Assembly: GCA_934202095.1 (NCBI GenBank)
Contig: CAKPXN010000001.1
Span: forward strand, 1-64,000
Length of the DNA stretch: 64,000 nucleotides
Direction of reading: 5' to 3'
Origin: an uncultured Veillonella sp.
GTDB lineage: Bacteria; Bacillota; Negativicutes; Veillonellales; Veillonellaceae
Position 1 is the stretch's first letter. Each line of letters starts with the position of its first letter. Shown one piece after another: positions 18,267 to 28,742 of this stretch. The notes beneath the pieces are model-generated. The model had not been told where the DNA came from, ran no database searches, and saw nothing but the letters and a program-made list of their open reading frames with translations. A program made the translations under genes and the position numbers.

Positions 18267-20295
18267 GACTGTCCTCCCGATGCATAGCCCATTGCGTTAT
18301 ATAGATAACGAAACGAACTGCAAGAATAAGAACGATACCGATCGCACAACCAAGCAACAAACCATCATACCCACGCATAATAGACATGAATACCGGTGTT
18401 CTAATATGACAGAATGTTTCAACCATGGATGCGACGCCAATGACACCTGTTATAGTTAATACAAAATGAATAACCATAGGCCATTTACGTAGGAACGCAA
18501 ATGTGGCAAGCATCAACAATGGGTGACCAATCATAAATTCTTTTTCACGTGGTCGAGCATATAGTGTATTCTCTAAGAATCTACGCAATACGAGTTCAAA
18601 TGTTGGAACAGGCACACCTGCCGTATGTCCACTACGGCCTACAAATACCCAAGCCGCAGCACCAATGACAGCGAACACAAAGAACACATACATTTTTATA
18701 TCTGTAGTTAGAAATTCTTTAACGAACTGTTTAGCTTCTGTACCAGAGTTAATCATGCGACCTTTCCATAATGGAAAGCGTTGCAAGTAAGCAATCACAA
18801 CAAGGATGATTGGTAATACAAATGTAAGTTTTACACCTCTAAATATTTCAAATTCCATGAAGAATTTAGTATTACCTAATAATGCAGCAATATACATGCC
18901 TCCAATAGCGGCAAATAATGTTGCAATAACAAGATAAAGAACAGCTAGTAGGGTCGATTTCCAAGCACCTACAGAGCGTATACCATCTGATCTACGCCAT
19001 TCTTCCATAAGGGTTACCACAGCCCCAACCGGCGCCATAATAGCAGCAGATAGAGCCCAAATTTGAACTAACAACGTGCCACTAGTAACAATAAAGCCGA
19101 CAATGGATACTAATGATAAGGCAAAGAATAACACCAATTGTTTATGTTGTGACATAGCTATAAACATTTGTCCTACATACACAAATAATGCAATGCTACC
19201 AATCATTGTTAACACGACTAATAAAGGATTTGGAGTATAAGCAGGATAAATGTCCGCCGGTCCAAATTCATACCCCTTAGCACTTAGCTTATCTGTTGCA
19301 CTACGAACATAATTAATGGTCGTTTGTAAAACAGTTTCATTATTTTGCCCTACTTCATACATTGGGAATAAATTAAATCGAATATTACGTTCAATATCAC
19401 TAATGTAGAATCGTTGTGCTGCTTCTTCAGGAGTAATCTTTTTCAACTCATCCTTAGAGATTGTATAGACACGACCGACACTGTAATTCTTCTTAGCTGC
19501 CATATCTAAGAAACCCAATTGAGGTTCGTATTGTAACTGATTAACTGCTTCAATGCCTACCAATGGTATATGCAGATTATTCATAGCCTCTAAGGTTTCA
19601 TCGATATGATCTGGTGCACCCAATGCTTCTTTGCCTGCAAAAATGATACCTGTTACATGAGGGACACCATCCAAACGATTAAATACATATTTAATATCAT
19701 CAGACGTTACATTTCGATAGTTTGTAGGTCTTACAATAACATTAAATCCGCGATTTGATACTTCCATAGCTTGGAGCTTAGAAATACCTAAGTTCATCTT
19801 TGCATAACTATCAGAAGGTGCACCTTGTAGTTCTAGTACAGGACCTATGCTAGTGTTAAGTTCTTTAACCTTGTCTTTACTAATACGGTGATACAAGTCT
19901 TCACGGATTTCTTTATAATAGCCTTCTTTACCAGGAATAAGTGCAACATAAGTAGCCCCTGGTTTAATAGAACCACCATTGATACGAACATTGGACATAT
20001 CTTGTGATGAAAGTAATTTGATTTCACCAGCATCATTAGCCTTTTCTAATGTTCTATCATAGATGGCAAACGCCGTAATTCCCGCCTCTTTCAGTGCATC
20101 AAAAGCATCTTTTTGACTACGTTTTTCAAAGGCATTAGCACGAAGTACAGCATCATAATCTAATATATTCTCAATATGATTTTGTGCCTTTTCAATTGTA
20201 TTGCGCTCCATTACTAAGTAGAGTGCTGAAATAAGTCCTACTATGATACATAGTATAAGAACTAATGAGTGCTTAGTTTTCTTAGCTGTATGCAC
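18259..20295 (-). CDS. DUF5693 family multi-pass membrane protein
   Basis: A 678-residue protein: an N-terminal transmembrane helix (residues about 10-28), a large extracytoplasmic domain (about 30-350), then a block of roughly ten hydrophobic segments to the C-terminus. The organisation and the conserved partner csaB fit DUF5693 proteins, which have no assigned reaction. The basic, polar end (MHREDSHE) overlaps the csaB start, so the two are translationally coupled and probably act in one surface-polymer step (inference from context). Confidence 0.75.
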   Translation of the reverse strand: MHTAKKTKHSLVLILCIIVGLISALYLVMERNTIEKAQNHIENILDYDAVLRANAFEKRSQKDAFDALKEAGITAFAIYDRTLEKANDAGEIKLLSSQDMSNVRINGGSIKPGATYVALIPGKEGYYKEIREDLYHRISKDKVKELNTSIGPVLELQGAPSDSYAKMNLGISKLQAMEVSNRGFNVIVRPTNYRNVTSDDIKYVFNRLDGVPHVTGIIFAGKEALGAPDHIDETLEAMNNLHIPLVGIEAVNQLQYEPQLGFLDMAAKKNYSVGRVYTISKDELKKITPEEAAQRFYISDIERNIRFNLFPMYEVGQNNETVLQTTINYVRSATDKLSAKGYEFGPADIYPAYTPNPLLVVLTMIGSIALFVYVGQMFIAMSQHKQLVLFFALSLVSIVGFIVTSGTLLVQIWALSAAIMAPVGAVVTLMEEWRRSDGIRSVGAWKSTLLAVLYLVIATLFAAIGGMYIAALLGNTKFFMEFEIFRGVKLTFVLPIILVVIAYLQRFPLWKGRMINSGTEAKQFVKEFLTTDIKMYVFFVFAVIGAAAWVFVGRSGHTAGVPVPTFELVLRRFLENTLYARPREKEFMIGHPLLMLATFAFLRKWPMVIHFVLTITGVIGVASMVETFCHIRTPVFMSIMRGYDGLLLGCAIGIVLILAVRFVIYITQWAMHREDSHE

Positions 20296-20307
20296 GATAT
20301 TTCCTTT

Positions 20308-21000
20308 CTAATTGAGTACAGGTTTAATCTTAATGTGAATTTCTCCATTTTCAACGTTAACAGACTCAGCTTTAACCGGAACAGGGAAATTGTTGAAATC
20401 GTAAATTGAAATAGGTTGCAATTGTTGTGAAGTAATACCAGAAATAGTTAATCCACTAACAGTAAATCGACTAGGAGCAAATGATAAAACATTATCTTTC
20501 AACTGCAAAGCACCTTCTAAACTAGCTGTTCCTTTCAGAGACCCCATAATGTTAATAGTACCAGCTAATGCTATGCGATTATTATTAATCACTACATTAG
20601 CATCTTGTAGTCCTTCTGTATTTTGAATGAGGAATTTCTTTAAATCATCCTCTAATACAATACCTTCCACATAGGAAGGACCTAGATTAAGAACCTCTAC
20701 CTCATGAGTTGCAATGAGAGAAATAGGATTGATTACAATATTATTAGCCTCATAGTGAAGGCTAGAAAAATTCAATTTTCCTAATTGAACATTTTCTAAT
20801 GTTCCTGCAGCATGATCTGCCTGCCCATAAACCAGTTTAAAAGCTGGCGTAGATTCAACAACAACAGTTTGACTAGTAGGTTTAAGCGATTGATTTAACT
20901 CATCTTCCACAATAGATTCCATATATTTAGGAACTACAAACTGAGCACCGACTACACATACAATAATAAGCAAGACGATGAATAGTAAAAATTTTTTCAT
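20308..21000 (-). CDS. DUF2993 (LmeA-like) envelope protein
   Basis: A 230-residue protein with a single hydrophobic N-terminal segment (residues 3-20, probable anchor or signal) and a beta-rich domain with repeated patterns such as LEGALQLKDNVLSFAPSRFTVSG. The features fit the DUF2993 family, typified by LmeA, a periplasmic lipid-binding-type protein. Its molecular role here is unknown. It sits between prfB (8-base gap) and the DUF5693 gene. Confidence 0.65.
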   Translation of the reverse strand: MKKFLLFIVLLIIVCVVGAQFVVPKYMESIVEDELNQSLKPTSQTVVVESTPAFKLVYGQADHAAGTLENVQLGKLNFSSLHYEANNIVINPISLIATHEVEVLNLGPSYVEGIVLEDDLKKFLIQNTEGLQDANVVINNNRIALAGTINIMGSLKGTASLEGALQLKDNVLSFAPSRFTVSGLTISGITSQQLQPISIYDFNNFPVPVKAESVNVENGEIHIKIKPVLN

Positions 21001-21008
21001 TATAGCAC

Positions 21009-22116
21009 CTATACTGTTAAATTAGCTTCTTTCTTTAAATAGCCTTCTATGAATTGGTCGATATTACCATCCATAACAGCCTGTACATTACCAGTTTCAA
21101 CCGATGTACGATGATCCTTTACCATATTATAAGGATGGAAAACATAAGATCTAATTTGACTACCCCATTCTATAGCTTGATATGTGCCGCCAATTTTTTC
21201 TTTAAGTTCAGCTTGTTTCTCAAGTTCTAATTCAAACAACTTTGCACGTAATAAACGAAGGGCTTGTTCTCTATTTTGCATTTGAGAACGTTGAGATTGA
21301 CATTGAACCACGATTCCTGTTGGTTTATGCGTCATACGAACAGCGGAGTCAGTTTTATTAATATGCTGACCACCAGCACCACTTGCACGATATGTATCAA
21401 CTTGAACATCTTTCATGTCGATATTAATTTCTACAGTATCATCAATTTCAGGCATCACATCCACAGCTGCAAACGATGTATGACGACGAGCCGCAGCATC
21501 AAATGGTGAAATACGAACAAGACGATGTACACCCTTTTCAGATTTTAAATAACCAAAAGCATTTTCGCCTTTAATAAGAAATGTCGCGCTTTTAATACCT
21601 GCTTCATCGCCTGGTTGCTCATCCATAAGTTCTACAGAAAATCCGCTTTTTTCAGCCCATCGTAAATACATCCGAATAAGCATTGAACACCAATCTTGTG
21701 CTTCAGTACCACCAGCGCCAGCATGGAATGTAAGAATCGCATTATTCTTATCATATTCCCCACCCAATAAAAGTAATACCTCTTGCTTTTCTACGGCCTC
21801 TTGAATACCATTTACAAGTTGCTTAATTTCGACTTCCATAGACATATCTTCTTCTTCGATTGCCATATCTAACATGACACTAGCATCTTCGATATCGGAT
21901 ACTAATTGTTTATAACCTTCTACAGAGTTTTTTAATTGTGTAGCTTCCTGAGAAATTTCACGTGCCTTATCTGGATCATCCCAAAATGTGGGGTCACTCA
22001 TTTCTACATCAAGTGTGAAGATTCGTTCTTCTTTTTGAGCGATGTTAAAGTGAATCCCTCATTCCATAAATTCGCTCTTCTAAACCAGAAATAATAGGTT
22101 TTAAATCTTCTAACAA
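21009..22116 (-). CDS. prfB: Peptide chain release factor 2 (programmed +1 frameshift)
   Basis: The gene is read as join(22116..22048, 22046..21009) on the minus strand, giving a 368-residue RF2. A 23-codon first frame starts at a TTG (22,116) about 10 bases after AAAGGTGG and encodes LEDLKPIISGLEERIYGMRDSL. It ends CTT TAA C, where a +1 slip restores the main frame. The body has the RF2 tripeptide SPF (RISPFDAA) and the GGQ motif (GAGGQHINKT). Without the shift only a 23-residue peptide is made, so RF2 autoregulates its level. The frame's stop is UAA, not the usual UGA. An internal ATG at 22,001 would give a 330-residue product lacking the N-terminus. Confidence 0.93.
22044..22060 (-). promoter_or_regulatory. 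prfB +1 programmed frameshift site
   Basis: On the minus strand the site reads GAGGGAT TCA CTT TAA C. The AGG is in the same register relative to CTT as the E. coli stimulator AGGGGG-TAT-CTT-TGA. The slippery CTT-T is intact. The stop codon is TAA (22,047-22,045), while the family normally has TGA. Confidence 0.88.
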
Positions 22117-22136
22117 TTTATGTTCACCACCTTTAT

Positions 22137-22164
22137 ATCAATACTATATGTATATAGTATTGAT
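22137..22164. repeat. Perfect 12-bp inverted repeat upstream of prfB
   Basis: ATCAATACTATA and its exact reverse complement flank a 4-base TGTA spacer. The repeat ends about 10 bases before the prfB ribosome binding site, so it could be an operator, a 5' UTR hairpin or part of an AT-rich promoter region. No T-run follows, so a terminator is unlikely. Confidence 0.6.
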
Positions 22165-22182
22165 GTACTGTATTACTAAAAT

Positions 22183-22233
22183 GAAAAATGGCCGTTGCTC
22201 AGAAGGTACTCTTCCCATTGAGCAACGTGCCAT
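22183..22233 (-). terminator. Rho-independent terminator after secA
   Basis: On the minus strand GGCACGTTGCTCA pairs with TGAGCAACGGCC (one bulge), followed by ATTTTTCATTTT. It lies 10 bases after the secA stop and ahead of prfB, separating the two transcripts. Confidence 0.8.
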
Positions 22234-22242
22234 TCACAAATG

Positions 22243-24678
22243 TTAATCTATGTTTTGTGGCTCCAACACATCTTCATGATGGGGTTGTGCACCTTCTAAG
22301 TGATCAACTGGTTGTTCAATTTCCTGAATCAATTGTGCACGAATTTTGTATAACGCCATGATTGTTTCATCTTGGATGATATCAATCATGTGTTGGAACA
22401 TATCGTAGGCTTCAAATTTATATTCCACCAATGGATTTTTTTGTCCATATGCACGAAGGCCAATACCTTCACGAAGCATATCCATGTTATCCAAATGTTC
22501 CATCCATTTACTATCGACAACACGTAGCATAATTGCTTTTTCAAGTTGGCTAAACATAGCATCTCCTAAGAGATCGACACGTTCTTGATATTCACTATGT
22601 GCAATTTCGTGTAAACGTTCATCCAATTCTTGACGTGTGTATTCTTCCATTTCTTCTGTAGACATAAGGTCAGAAGTTAAGAAGTATTGACTCAAGTGTT
22701 TATGTAGCCCTTCGTAATCCCATTCTTCAGGATACAATTTTTCATCAGCATACGCATCGACAGCATCAGTTACAAGCTTATCAATCATTTCATTGATAGT
22801 GTCTCGTAAAGATTCATTTCTTAAAATACGACGGCGTTGCTCATATAACACTTCACGTTGTTGGTTCATAACATCATCGTATTCCAAGATATACTTACGA
22901 ATATTGTAGTTATGATCTTCAACCTTCTTTTGAGCTCGTTCGATAGATTTTGTAATTAAAGAATGTTCGATTGGTTCATCTTCTTCCATTCCAAGTTTAT
23001 CCATAATCCCTGAAATATTGTCTGCACCAAAGATACGCATTAAGTCGTCTTCTAAGGATAGGAAGAATTGAGAAGAACCTGGGTCACCTTGACGGCCTGC
23101 ACGACCGCGCAATTGGTTATCAATACGACGGCTTTCATGACGTTCCGTCCCTAAAATAGCCAAACCACCAAGTTCAGGTACACCTTCACCTAGTGTAATA
23201 TCTGTACCACGTCCCGCCATATTAGTTGCGATGGTAACCATGCCCATTTGACCAGCATTAGCAACGATTTCCGCTTCTTGTTCATGATGTTTAGCATTCA
23301 ATACCTTATGAGGTACACCTGCGCGTAATAACATGTCTGAAAGCTCTTCAGATTGAGTAATCGAAGTAGTACCAATCAAAATTGGTTGACCTGTTTTATG
23401 TCGTTCCACTGCATTGCGTACAACAGCACGATATTTAGCGGCTTTAGATTTAAAGATAAGATCTGGTAAATCTATACGAATCAACGGACGATTTGGAGGA
23501 ATTGGAATAACTTCCAATCCATAAATATCATTAAATTCCTTTTCTTCTGTTTTCGCAGTACCAGTCATACCGGACAATTTTTCATACATACGGAAATAGT
23601 TTTGGAATGTAATGGATGCTAGTGTTTGACTTTCACGTTCAACCTTAAGGCCCTCTTTGGCTTCGATAGCTTGGTGTAAACCATCAGAATAGCGACGACC
23701 AAACATTAAACGGCCCGTAAATTCATCGACAATGACTACTTCGCCATCTTTGACTACGTAATCTGTATCACGATGCATCATAGCATACGCACGCAACGAT
23801 GCGCCAAGCAAATGATTGAGTTCAATGTTGTCAGCATCATACAAGTTTTCAATGCCCAACATTTTTTCAACCTTAGCAATACCAGAATCTGTAGGTGCAA
23901 TAGTTTTTTGTTTTTCATCAATAGTATAGTCTTCATCTTTTTTTAGATGAGGAACAACTTGTGCCAATTTATAGTAGTTATCAGTAGAACGGCTACCAGG
24001 TCCAGAAATGATAAGTGGTGTTCTAGCTTCATCAATTAAGATGGAGTCAACTTCATCGACGATTGCATAGTTTAATGGACGCTGTACCATTTGGGATACA
24101 TCGGACACCATGTTATCGCGAAGATAATCAAAACCAAATTCATTATTAGTACCATAGGTAACATCAGCACCATATGCTTCTTTACGTTGGTTATAATCAA
24201 GATTGGCCACAATGAGACCTGTTGAAAGGCCTAAGAAATTATATAATCGGCCCATTTGTTCACTGTCACGGGTTGCCAAATAATCATTGACTGTAACAAC
24301 GTGAACGCCCTTACCGGATAAAGCATTAAGATAAACAGCCAAGGTTGCAACTAATGTTTTACCTTCACCTGTACGCATTTCTGCAATATTGCCTCTATGC
24401 AAGCAAATACCACCTAGTAATTGCACATCAAAATGACGCATGCCAAGCACGCGTTTAGATGCTTCGCGACAAACGGCAAATGCTTCTGGTAAAATATCGT
24501 CTAAGGTTTCTCCCTTTTGTAAGCGACGCTTAAACTCATCGGTTTTTGCGACGAGATTAGCATCACTCAATTTTACATAATTAGGTTCTAATTCGTTAAT
24601 ATGATCAACGATTTTGCGCATTTTCTTAACTTCTTTTGCGCTATTATTTCCTATAAGACTTTGTAAAAAGCCGAACAA
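22243..24678 (-). CDS. secA: Preprotein translocase ATPase SecA
   Basis: An 811-residue motor with Walker A GEGKT ([13 protein letters not shown]), DEVDS, the preprotein crosslinking region after FDYLRDNM, and motif [16 protein letters not shown]. The C-terminus lacks the CxCxSGx(8)CH zinc motif and ends in a short acidic/His tail, so the SEC-C SecB-binding element is absent. A GTG three codons upstream would sit on top of the SD. The TTG at 24,678 is 7 bases after AAGAGGAG and gives a normal FGFLQSLIG start, so I chose it. Confidence 0.96.
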   Translation of the reverse strand: MFGFLQSLIGNNSAKEVKKMRKIVDHINELEPNYVKLSDANLVAKTDEFKRRLQKGETLDDILPEAFAVCREASKRVLGMRHFDVQLLGGICLHRGNIAEMRTGEGKTLVATLAVYLNALSGKGVHVVTVNDYLATRDSEQMGRLYNFLGLSTGLIVANLDYNQRKEAYGADVTYGTNNEFGFDYLRDNMVSDVSQMVQRPLNYAIVDEVDSILIDEARTPLIISGPGSRSTDNYYKLAQVVPHLKKDEDYTIDEKQKTIAPTDSGIAKVEKMLGIENLYDADNIELNHLLGASLRAYAMMHRDTDYVVKDGEVVIVDEFTGRLMFGRRYSDGLHQAIEAKEGLKVERESQTLASITFQNYFRMYEKLSGMTGTAKTEEKEFNDIYGLEVIPIPPNRPLIRIDLPDLIFKSKAAKYRAVVRNAVERHKTGQPILIGTTSITQSEELSDMLLRAGVPHKVLNAKHHEQEAEIVANAGQMGMVTIATNMAGRGTDITLGEGVPELGGLAILGTERHESRRIDNQLRGRAGRQGDPGSSQFFLSLEDDLMRIFGADNISGIMDKLGMEEDEPIEHSLITKSIERAQKKVEDHNYNIRKYILEYDDVMNQQREVLYEQRRRILRNESLRDTINEMIDKLVTDAVDAYADEKLYPEEWDYEGLHKHLSQYFLTSDLMSTEEMEEYTRQELDERLHEIAHSEYQERVDLLGDAMFSQLEKAIMLRVVDSKWMEHLDNMDMLREGIGLRAYGQKNPLVEYKFEAYDMFQHMIDIIQDETIMALYKIRAQLIQEIEQPVDHLEGAQPHHEDVLEPQNID

Positions 24679-24734
24679 ACAAATCACTCCTCTTCAGGAT
24701 ATCTTACATAATTATATCTAATTCATTATAACGA

Positions 24735-24770
24735 AAAAGCCTTGAATAGTCAAAGAATTCAAGGCTTTTC
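24735..24770. terminator. Bidirectional hairpin between hpf and secA
   Basis: AAAAGCCTTGAATT pairs with AATTCAAGGCTTTT around a short loop, with T-runs on both strands. It lies upstream of secA and downstream of hpf and would end residual hpf transcripts. Confidence 0.7.
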
Positions 24771-24792
24771 TATAAAGATATGACAGTATATA

Positions 24793-24820
24793 TAAAATGG
24801 ATACCCTTTCGGGTATCCAT
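24793..24820 (-). terminator. Terminator after hpf
   Basis: On the minus strand ATGGATACCC-GAAA-GGGTATCCAT forms a 10-bp stem with a GNRA loop, followed by TTTATATA. It is about 60 bases downstream of the hpf stop. Confidence 0.7.
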
Positions 24821-24878
24821 CGTATATTTGGTTCGGATAAATCAAAGCAGAAAGGAATAAAATGATTAACCGATACAA

Positions 24879-25412
24879 TTATTTTAATTCTGGTTCAATT
24901 AAGCCATAGAACCCATCATGTCTGCGGTAAACTACATTCATTGTTTCTGTTTCCGCATTAAAGAACATGAAGAAGTCATGACCAATCAAATTCATTTGCA
25001 AGATAGCTTCTTCTACATCCATAGGACGAACAGCAAAATGTTTACGTTTTACAACTTCAATCTTTTCTTCTTCTACAGGTGTATCAAGAGGTGCTACATC
25101 AGGATGGAAAGCTTCTTGACGTTTGAATCGTTTTGCTAAACGAGTTTTATGTTTATGAATTTGTCGAACAATTTTATCCACTACTAGATCAATTGCTGCG
25201 TACATATCATCATTTGTTTCTACACCGCGAAGTACGATTTTATCTACGAAACATGTAATTTCAATTGTTGCTTTATCACGCACTACAGATAATACTGCTT
25301 GTGCATCTAATTCATCATCAAAGAAACGAGTTAATTTACTTAATCTTTTTTCTACATATTCGCGAAGAGCCGCTGTTACTTCAATGTTTTTACCTCTGAT
25401 TGCTACTTTCAT
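24879..25412 (-). CDS. hpf: Ribosome hibernation promoting factor, long form
   Basis: This 177-residue protein has the RaiA/YfiA-type N-terminal domain (MKVAIRGKNIEVTAALREYVEKRLSKL, then ITCFVDKIVLRGVE) and a basic linker. The C-terminal dimerisation domain starts near residue 120 (KRKHFAVRPMDVEEAILQMNLIGHDFFMF). The long form joins two 70S ribosomes into inactive 100S particles on its own. It is monocistronic, with terminators downstream and the cold-shock gene's terminator upstream. Confidence 0.95.
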   Translation of the reverse strand: MKVAIRGKNIEVTAALREYVEKRLSKLTRFFDDELDAQAVLSVVRDKATIEITCFVDKIVLRGVETNDDMYAAIDLVVDKIVRQIHKHKTRLAKRFKRQEAFHPDVAPLDTPVEEEKIEVVKRKHFAVRPMDVEEAILQMNLIGHDFFMFFNAETETMNVVYRRHDGFYGLIEPELK

Positions 25413-25580
25413 ATGTCAACACCCTTTCTAAAAATCAACAACCAGTCCTTAGAATCAATCTTACTATTCTATTTCTGGTGTCTTATTTAGTATTTCTACA
25501 TATGTATATAAAACTCCTCTTTTTAGATAAAAAATTTTATATTTTTTGTAGAAATATGTATTGTGCACTATTTAATATAC

Positions 25581-25617
25581 AAAAAATCCCAACAAATGCG
25601 CTGTTGGGATTTTTTTA
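25581..25617. terminator. Bidirectional terminator after the cold-shock gene
   Basis: AAAAAATCCCAACA pairs with TGTTGGGATTTTTT around AATGCGC; A- and T-runs on both sides allow termination in either direction. It ends the cold-shock gene transcript before hpf. Confidence 0.85.
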
Positions 25618-25648
25618 ATTTTGTTTTTATGTATTATTTGGTATGTGA

Positions 25649-25846
25649 TTACGCTTTTACAACATTTGCTGCTTGAGGGCCACGATTACCGTCAACAATA
25701 TCAAAAGTTACATTTTGGCCTTCAGATAAAGATTTAAATCCTTCATCTTGAATAGCAGAAAAATGAACGAATACATCGCTACCATCTTCTCTTTCAATAA
25801 AGCCATAACCTTTTTCTGCACTAAACCATTTTACTTTACCTAACAT
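25649..25846 (-). CDS. Cold-shock protein
   Basis: A 65-residue CspA-type OB-fold protein with RNP1 KGYGFIER and RNP2 VFVHFSAI, binding single-stranded RNA. Two ATGs are available. The outer one abuts AGGAGG with no spacing, while the ATG at 25,846 is 9 bases away, so the product begins [12 protein letters not shown] after Met. The gene stands alone, with a very AT-rich upstream region that could hold a cold-responsive leader. Confidence 0.95.
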   Translation of the reverse strand: MLGKVKWFSAEKGYGFIEREDGSDVFVHFSAIQDEGFKSLSEGQNVTFDIVDGNRGPQAANVVKA

Positions 25847-26278
25847 TGGTAACATCCTCCTAAAAAATATATTTTGTCTTACTGTCTTGCTTTATATGTG
25901 TATCATAACATAGCATGTATAAAATATCAAATTACATCCCATGTATTTTATATAAATTATTATACATAAATAATAATATAAAATTATATGATTTAATCTT
26001 AAATTCCTCTCATTTGTTGGTTTTAATCTATATATTCTATAGCATTACAACTCATATTTATTTCATTATCATTTAAATATATAAGTTTTACAAATATTTT
26101 TATATTACTACAATGTATAAATTCTATCTTCATCACAAATATTTACATCTAATATCTATTAATACGAATAAACAAATATTCACAAATATTATATGCCTTT
26201 TCAAATATAGCATATTTGATTTATCAAAATTTATTATATAAAACAATATCCCCATAAATACAGTAAATGTAATAATGC
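25847..26278. other. AT-rich intergenic region without a recognisable gene
   Basis: About 430 bases of extremely AT-rich sequence between the cold-shock gene and the ABC transporter terminator. I see no credible coding frame, RNA fold or repeat. The part next to the cold-shock gene must hold its promoter and 5' leader, but AT-richness gives several equivalent -10-like hexamers, so none is assigned. Confidence 0.6.
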
Positions 26279-26321
26279 AAAAAGGTACATACAATTACGA
26301 ACTACCGTAATTGTATGTACC
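26279..26321 (-). terminator. Terminator of the amino-acid ABC operon
   Basis: A perfect 16-bp stem (26,284-26,299 with 26,306-26,321) around a 6-base loop, followed on the minus strand by TTTTT. It begins 12 bases after the ATPase gene stop. Confidence 0.9.
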
Positions 26322-26333
26322 TTTATATGTATA

Positions 26334-27053
26334 CTATAAAATTTTTGACAAGAATAATTTGGTTCTGTCACTAGTCGGTGCATCAAATACTTGTGCTGGT
26401 GTGCCATCCTCTAAGATTTGACCACCATCGACAAATAATACTCTATCTGCAACCTCCTTAGCAAAGCCCATTTCATGAGTAACGATGACCATCGTCATTC
26501 CTTCATCAGCCAACGATTTCATTACATCCAACACTTCTCGCACCATTTCTGGGTCAAGTGCAGATGTAGGTTCATCAAATAACATTACCTTAGGTTTCAT
26601 TGCTAATGCACGTGCAATAGCAACACGTTGCTTTTGACCACCAGATAATGAGTCCGGATACATTTGAGCCTTATCCACTAATCCAACACGCTCTAACAGT
26701 TTCATAGCGATATCTTGAGCTTCTTTCTTATCCATTTTTCTAACATTTACTGGAGCTAACGTCAAATTATCCAATACTGTCATATGTGGGAATAGATTAA
26801 AATTTTGAAATACCATGCCTACTTCTGTACGTACAGCATTCAACTTATTTTTATCAGATAAATCCATACCATCCACAATGACCTGTCCACTAGTAGGTTC
26901 CTCTAGATAATTCATGGTCCGTAAGACTGTACTTTTACCAGATCCTGATGGACCGATGATTACAACTACTTCACCTTTATCAACATGCAGATTAATACCC
27001 TTTAATACTTCATTTTTACCAAATGATTTTCGCACATCTTTTAATTCTATCAT
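26334..27053 (-). CDS. Polar amino-acid ABC transporter ATP-binding protein (GlnQ-like)
   Basis: This 239-residue ABC ATPase has Walker [11 protein letters not shown]-loop [16 protein letters not shown], signature [14 protein letters not shown], Walker [13 protein letters not shown] and VTHEMGFA. The [12 protein letters not shown] and EEPTSGQ segments are typical of the polar amino acid (PAAT) subfamily. It overlaps the permease gene by 4 bases and is the last gene of the three-gene importer operon. The exact amino acid cannot be read from sequence. Confidence 0.93.
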   Translation of the reverse strand: MIELKDVRKSFGKNEVLKGINLHVDKGEVVVIIGPSGSGKSTVLRTMNYLEEPTSGQVIVDGMDLSDKNKLNAVRTEVGMVFQNFNLFPHMTVLDNLTLAPVNVRKMDKKEAQDIAMKLLERVGLVDKAQMYPDSLSGGQKQRVAIARALAMKPKVMLFDEPTSALDPEMVREVLDVMKSLADEGMTMVIVTHEMGFAKEVADRVLFVDGGQILEDGTPAQVFDAPTSDRTKLFLSKIL

Positions 27054-27700
27054 TTTACGTTATATTTCCTTTCAAGGTAAGCAACCAATCGTGAAATCGG
27101 TATTGTCATACATAGATAGATAATAGCAACCGTTCCCCAAATTTCAGTAGCCGCATAAGTTTTAGCGATAATTAATTGACCACGACGCATCAATTCTTCA
27201 AAGCCAATAACAGAAACAAGAGAAGAATCTTTTAACATCGCAATAAATTCATTACCCAAAGGAGGAATTGATGCTTTAAAAGCTTGCGGAATAATGATAA
27301 AACGCATAGTTTGCCACCAAGATAATCCTAGTGAGCGACCTGCTTCCATTTGACCCTTATTTACAGATTGAATACCAGCACGGAATATTTCAGATACATA
27401 TGCACCAGAGTTAATACTACATGCTGCACAGGCTGCTATATAAGGATCAATTCGCGTACCAATGATTTGAGGTAATGCAAAATAGATCATAAAGATTTGT
27501 ACCAACATAGGGGTACCACGAATCACATCTACATAGCATTTAGCAATCAATCGAACAATTACAAAATTCGACATTCTAGCTAAAGAAACAATTAAACCAA
27601 TAATGAAACCACAGCTTACAGCAACGGCCGTAATTTTTATGGTCATTAAAGCCCCATATAATAATAATGGTAAATTACTTGTTATGACATTCCAGTCCAT
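27050..27700 (-). CDS. Polar amino-acid ABC transporter permease
   Basis: A 216-residue permease with about five transmembrane helices and the EAA coupling loop ([23 protein letters not shown]) of the HisMQ/GlnP type. It has no fused binding domain. It is translated between the binding protein and ATPase genes (14-base gap upstream, 4-base overlap downstream). A single permease gene implies a homodimer. Confidence 0.93.
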   Translation of the reverse strand: MDWNVITSNLPLLLYGALMTIKITAVAVSCGFIIGLIVSLARMSNFVIVRLIAKCYVDVIRGTPMLVQIFMIYFALPQIIGTRIDPYIAACAACSINSGAYVSEIFRAGIQSVNKGQMEAGRSLGLSWWQTMRFIIIPQAFKASIPPLGNEFIAMLKDSSLVSVIGFEELMRRGQLIIAKTYAATEIWGTVAIIYLCMTIPISRLVAYLERKYNVK

Positions 27701-27714
27701 TTACAACTCCCTAA

Positions 27715-28524
27715 TTATTTAAAATCCAATACAACAGGCATATCTGCAGGTGCATCTACATTGAACCATTTCTTATATAATGTATTAAATTCACCATCTG
27801 CTTTCATATCAGCAATAGCTTTATTAATTTCCTCTTGTAAAGCTTTGTTGTCTTTATTTAAAGCTAAACCTAAATACTCCTTAGTATTAGGATATGGCAA
27901 GATTTGAATATGTTCATCAGGATGTTTTGTGCTGTAATATTGCGCAACAGGCAAGTCAATAACCGTAGCATCTACACCACCATTTTGTAACTCTAACAAC
28001 GCTTCGTTACTGTGATCAAATTCTTTTACAGAAGTGCCTTCAATCTTATGAGCCAAATCAGAGCCAGTTGTTCCCATTTGAGCTGCTATTTTTTTATTCT
28101 TTAAATCATCTAATGAATGAATACTAGTTATATCTTTATATACAATAGCTAGTGCATTTTCATAGTATGGAGATGAGAATAATACCTTTTCACTACGTGC
28201 TTTTGTAATGGTCATACCAGAAGCCGCTACATCGATATCATGCGTATTTAAGGCTGGAATCAAAGCATCGAAAGCAACATTTTTAAGTTCCACATCTTTA
28301 TGAATACGCTTACCAATTGCACGAATCAATTCAATATCAAAACCTGCATAATCTTGAGTCTTATCATCTTTAAATTCGAATGGTACAAATGTAGCATTTG
28401 TGCCAACAATTAACTTATTATTAGATGTTGTTGTAGACGAAGATCCACAACCACCAACTAAAGATGCAGCCATAACAACCATTAAACTACCGAGAACTAA
28501 TTTTTTCACTTTTTTATTAAACAT
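27715..28524 (-). CDS. Amino-acid ABC transporter substrate-binding lipoprotein
   Basis: A 269-residue family 3 (SBP_bac_3) binding protein. The N-terminus has a basic n-region (NKKVKK), a hydrophobic core and the lipobox-like VGGC at C26, followed by a Ser/Thr/Asn linker, so it is a lipoprotein. The mature part contains the family core FEFKDDKTQDYAGFDIELIRAIGKR. First gene of the operon, behind a strong promoter at 28,561-28,589. Confidence 0.94.
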   Translation of the reverse strand: MFNKKVKKLVLGSLMVVMAASLVGGCGSSSTTTSNNKLIVGTNATFVPFEFKDDKTQDYAGFDIELIRAIGKRIHKDVELKNVAFDALIPALNTHDIDVAASGMTITKARSEKVLFSSPYYENALAIVYKDITSIHSLDDLKNKKIAAQMGTTGSDLAHKIEGTSVKEFDHSNEALLELQNGGVDATVIDLPVAQYYSTKHPDEHIQILPYPNTKEYLGLALNKDNKALQEEINKAIADMKADGEFNTLYKKWFNVDAPADMPVVLDFK

Positions 28525-28560
28525 CTTCTTAACCTCATATATAACTAAGTTTATTTATAT

Positions 28561-28589
28561 AGTATATATATGTAGCATAATTATGTCAA
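28561..28589 (-). promoter_or_regulatory. Promoter of the amino-acid ABC operon
   Basis: The minus strand carries TTGACA (28,589-28,584), a 17-base spacer and TATACT (28,566-28,561), near consensus. The start codon of the binding protein is 36 bases further on. Confidence 0.8.
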
Positions 28590-28742
28590 TAAAAATGTAT
28601 ATAAAAATATTAAAACTCCATATATTAATGATTTTTCTTTTATATTTTATGCAAGATATGAATTAATATACAATTTCTGTATACTTAATATAGCTTAACT
28701 AACAGGATATTAGTAATTTTCATTTATACATCTGCATAAATG

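Noticed and set aside
22001..22001. prfB starting at the internal ATG (330 residues)
   Set aside because: The first 38 RF2 residues are encoded upstream across a recognisable frameshift site with its own SD and TTG start.
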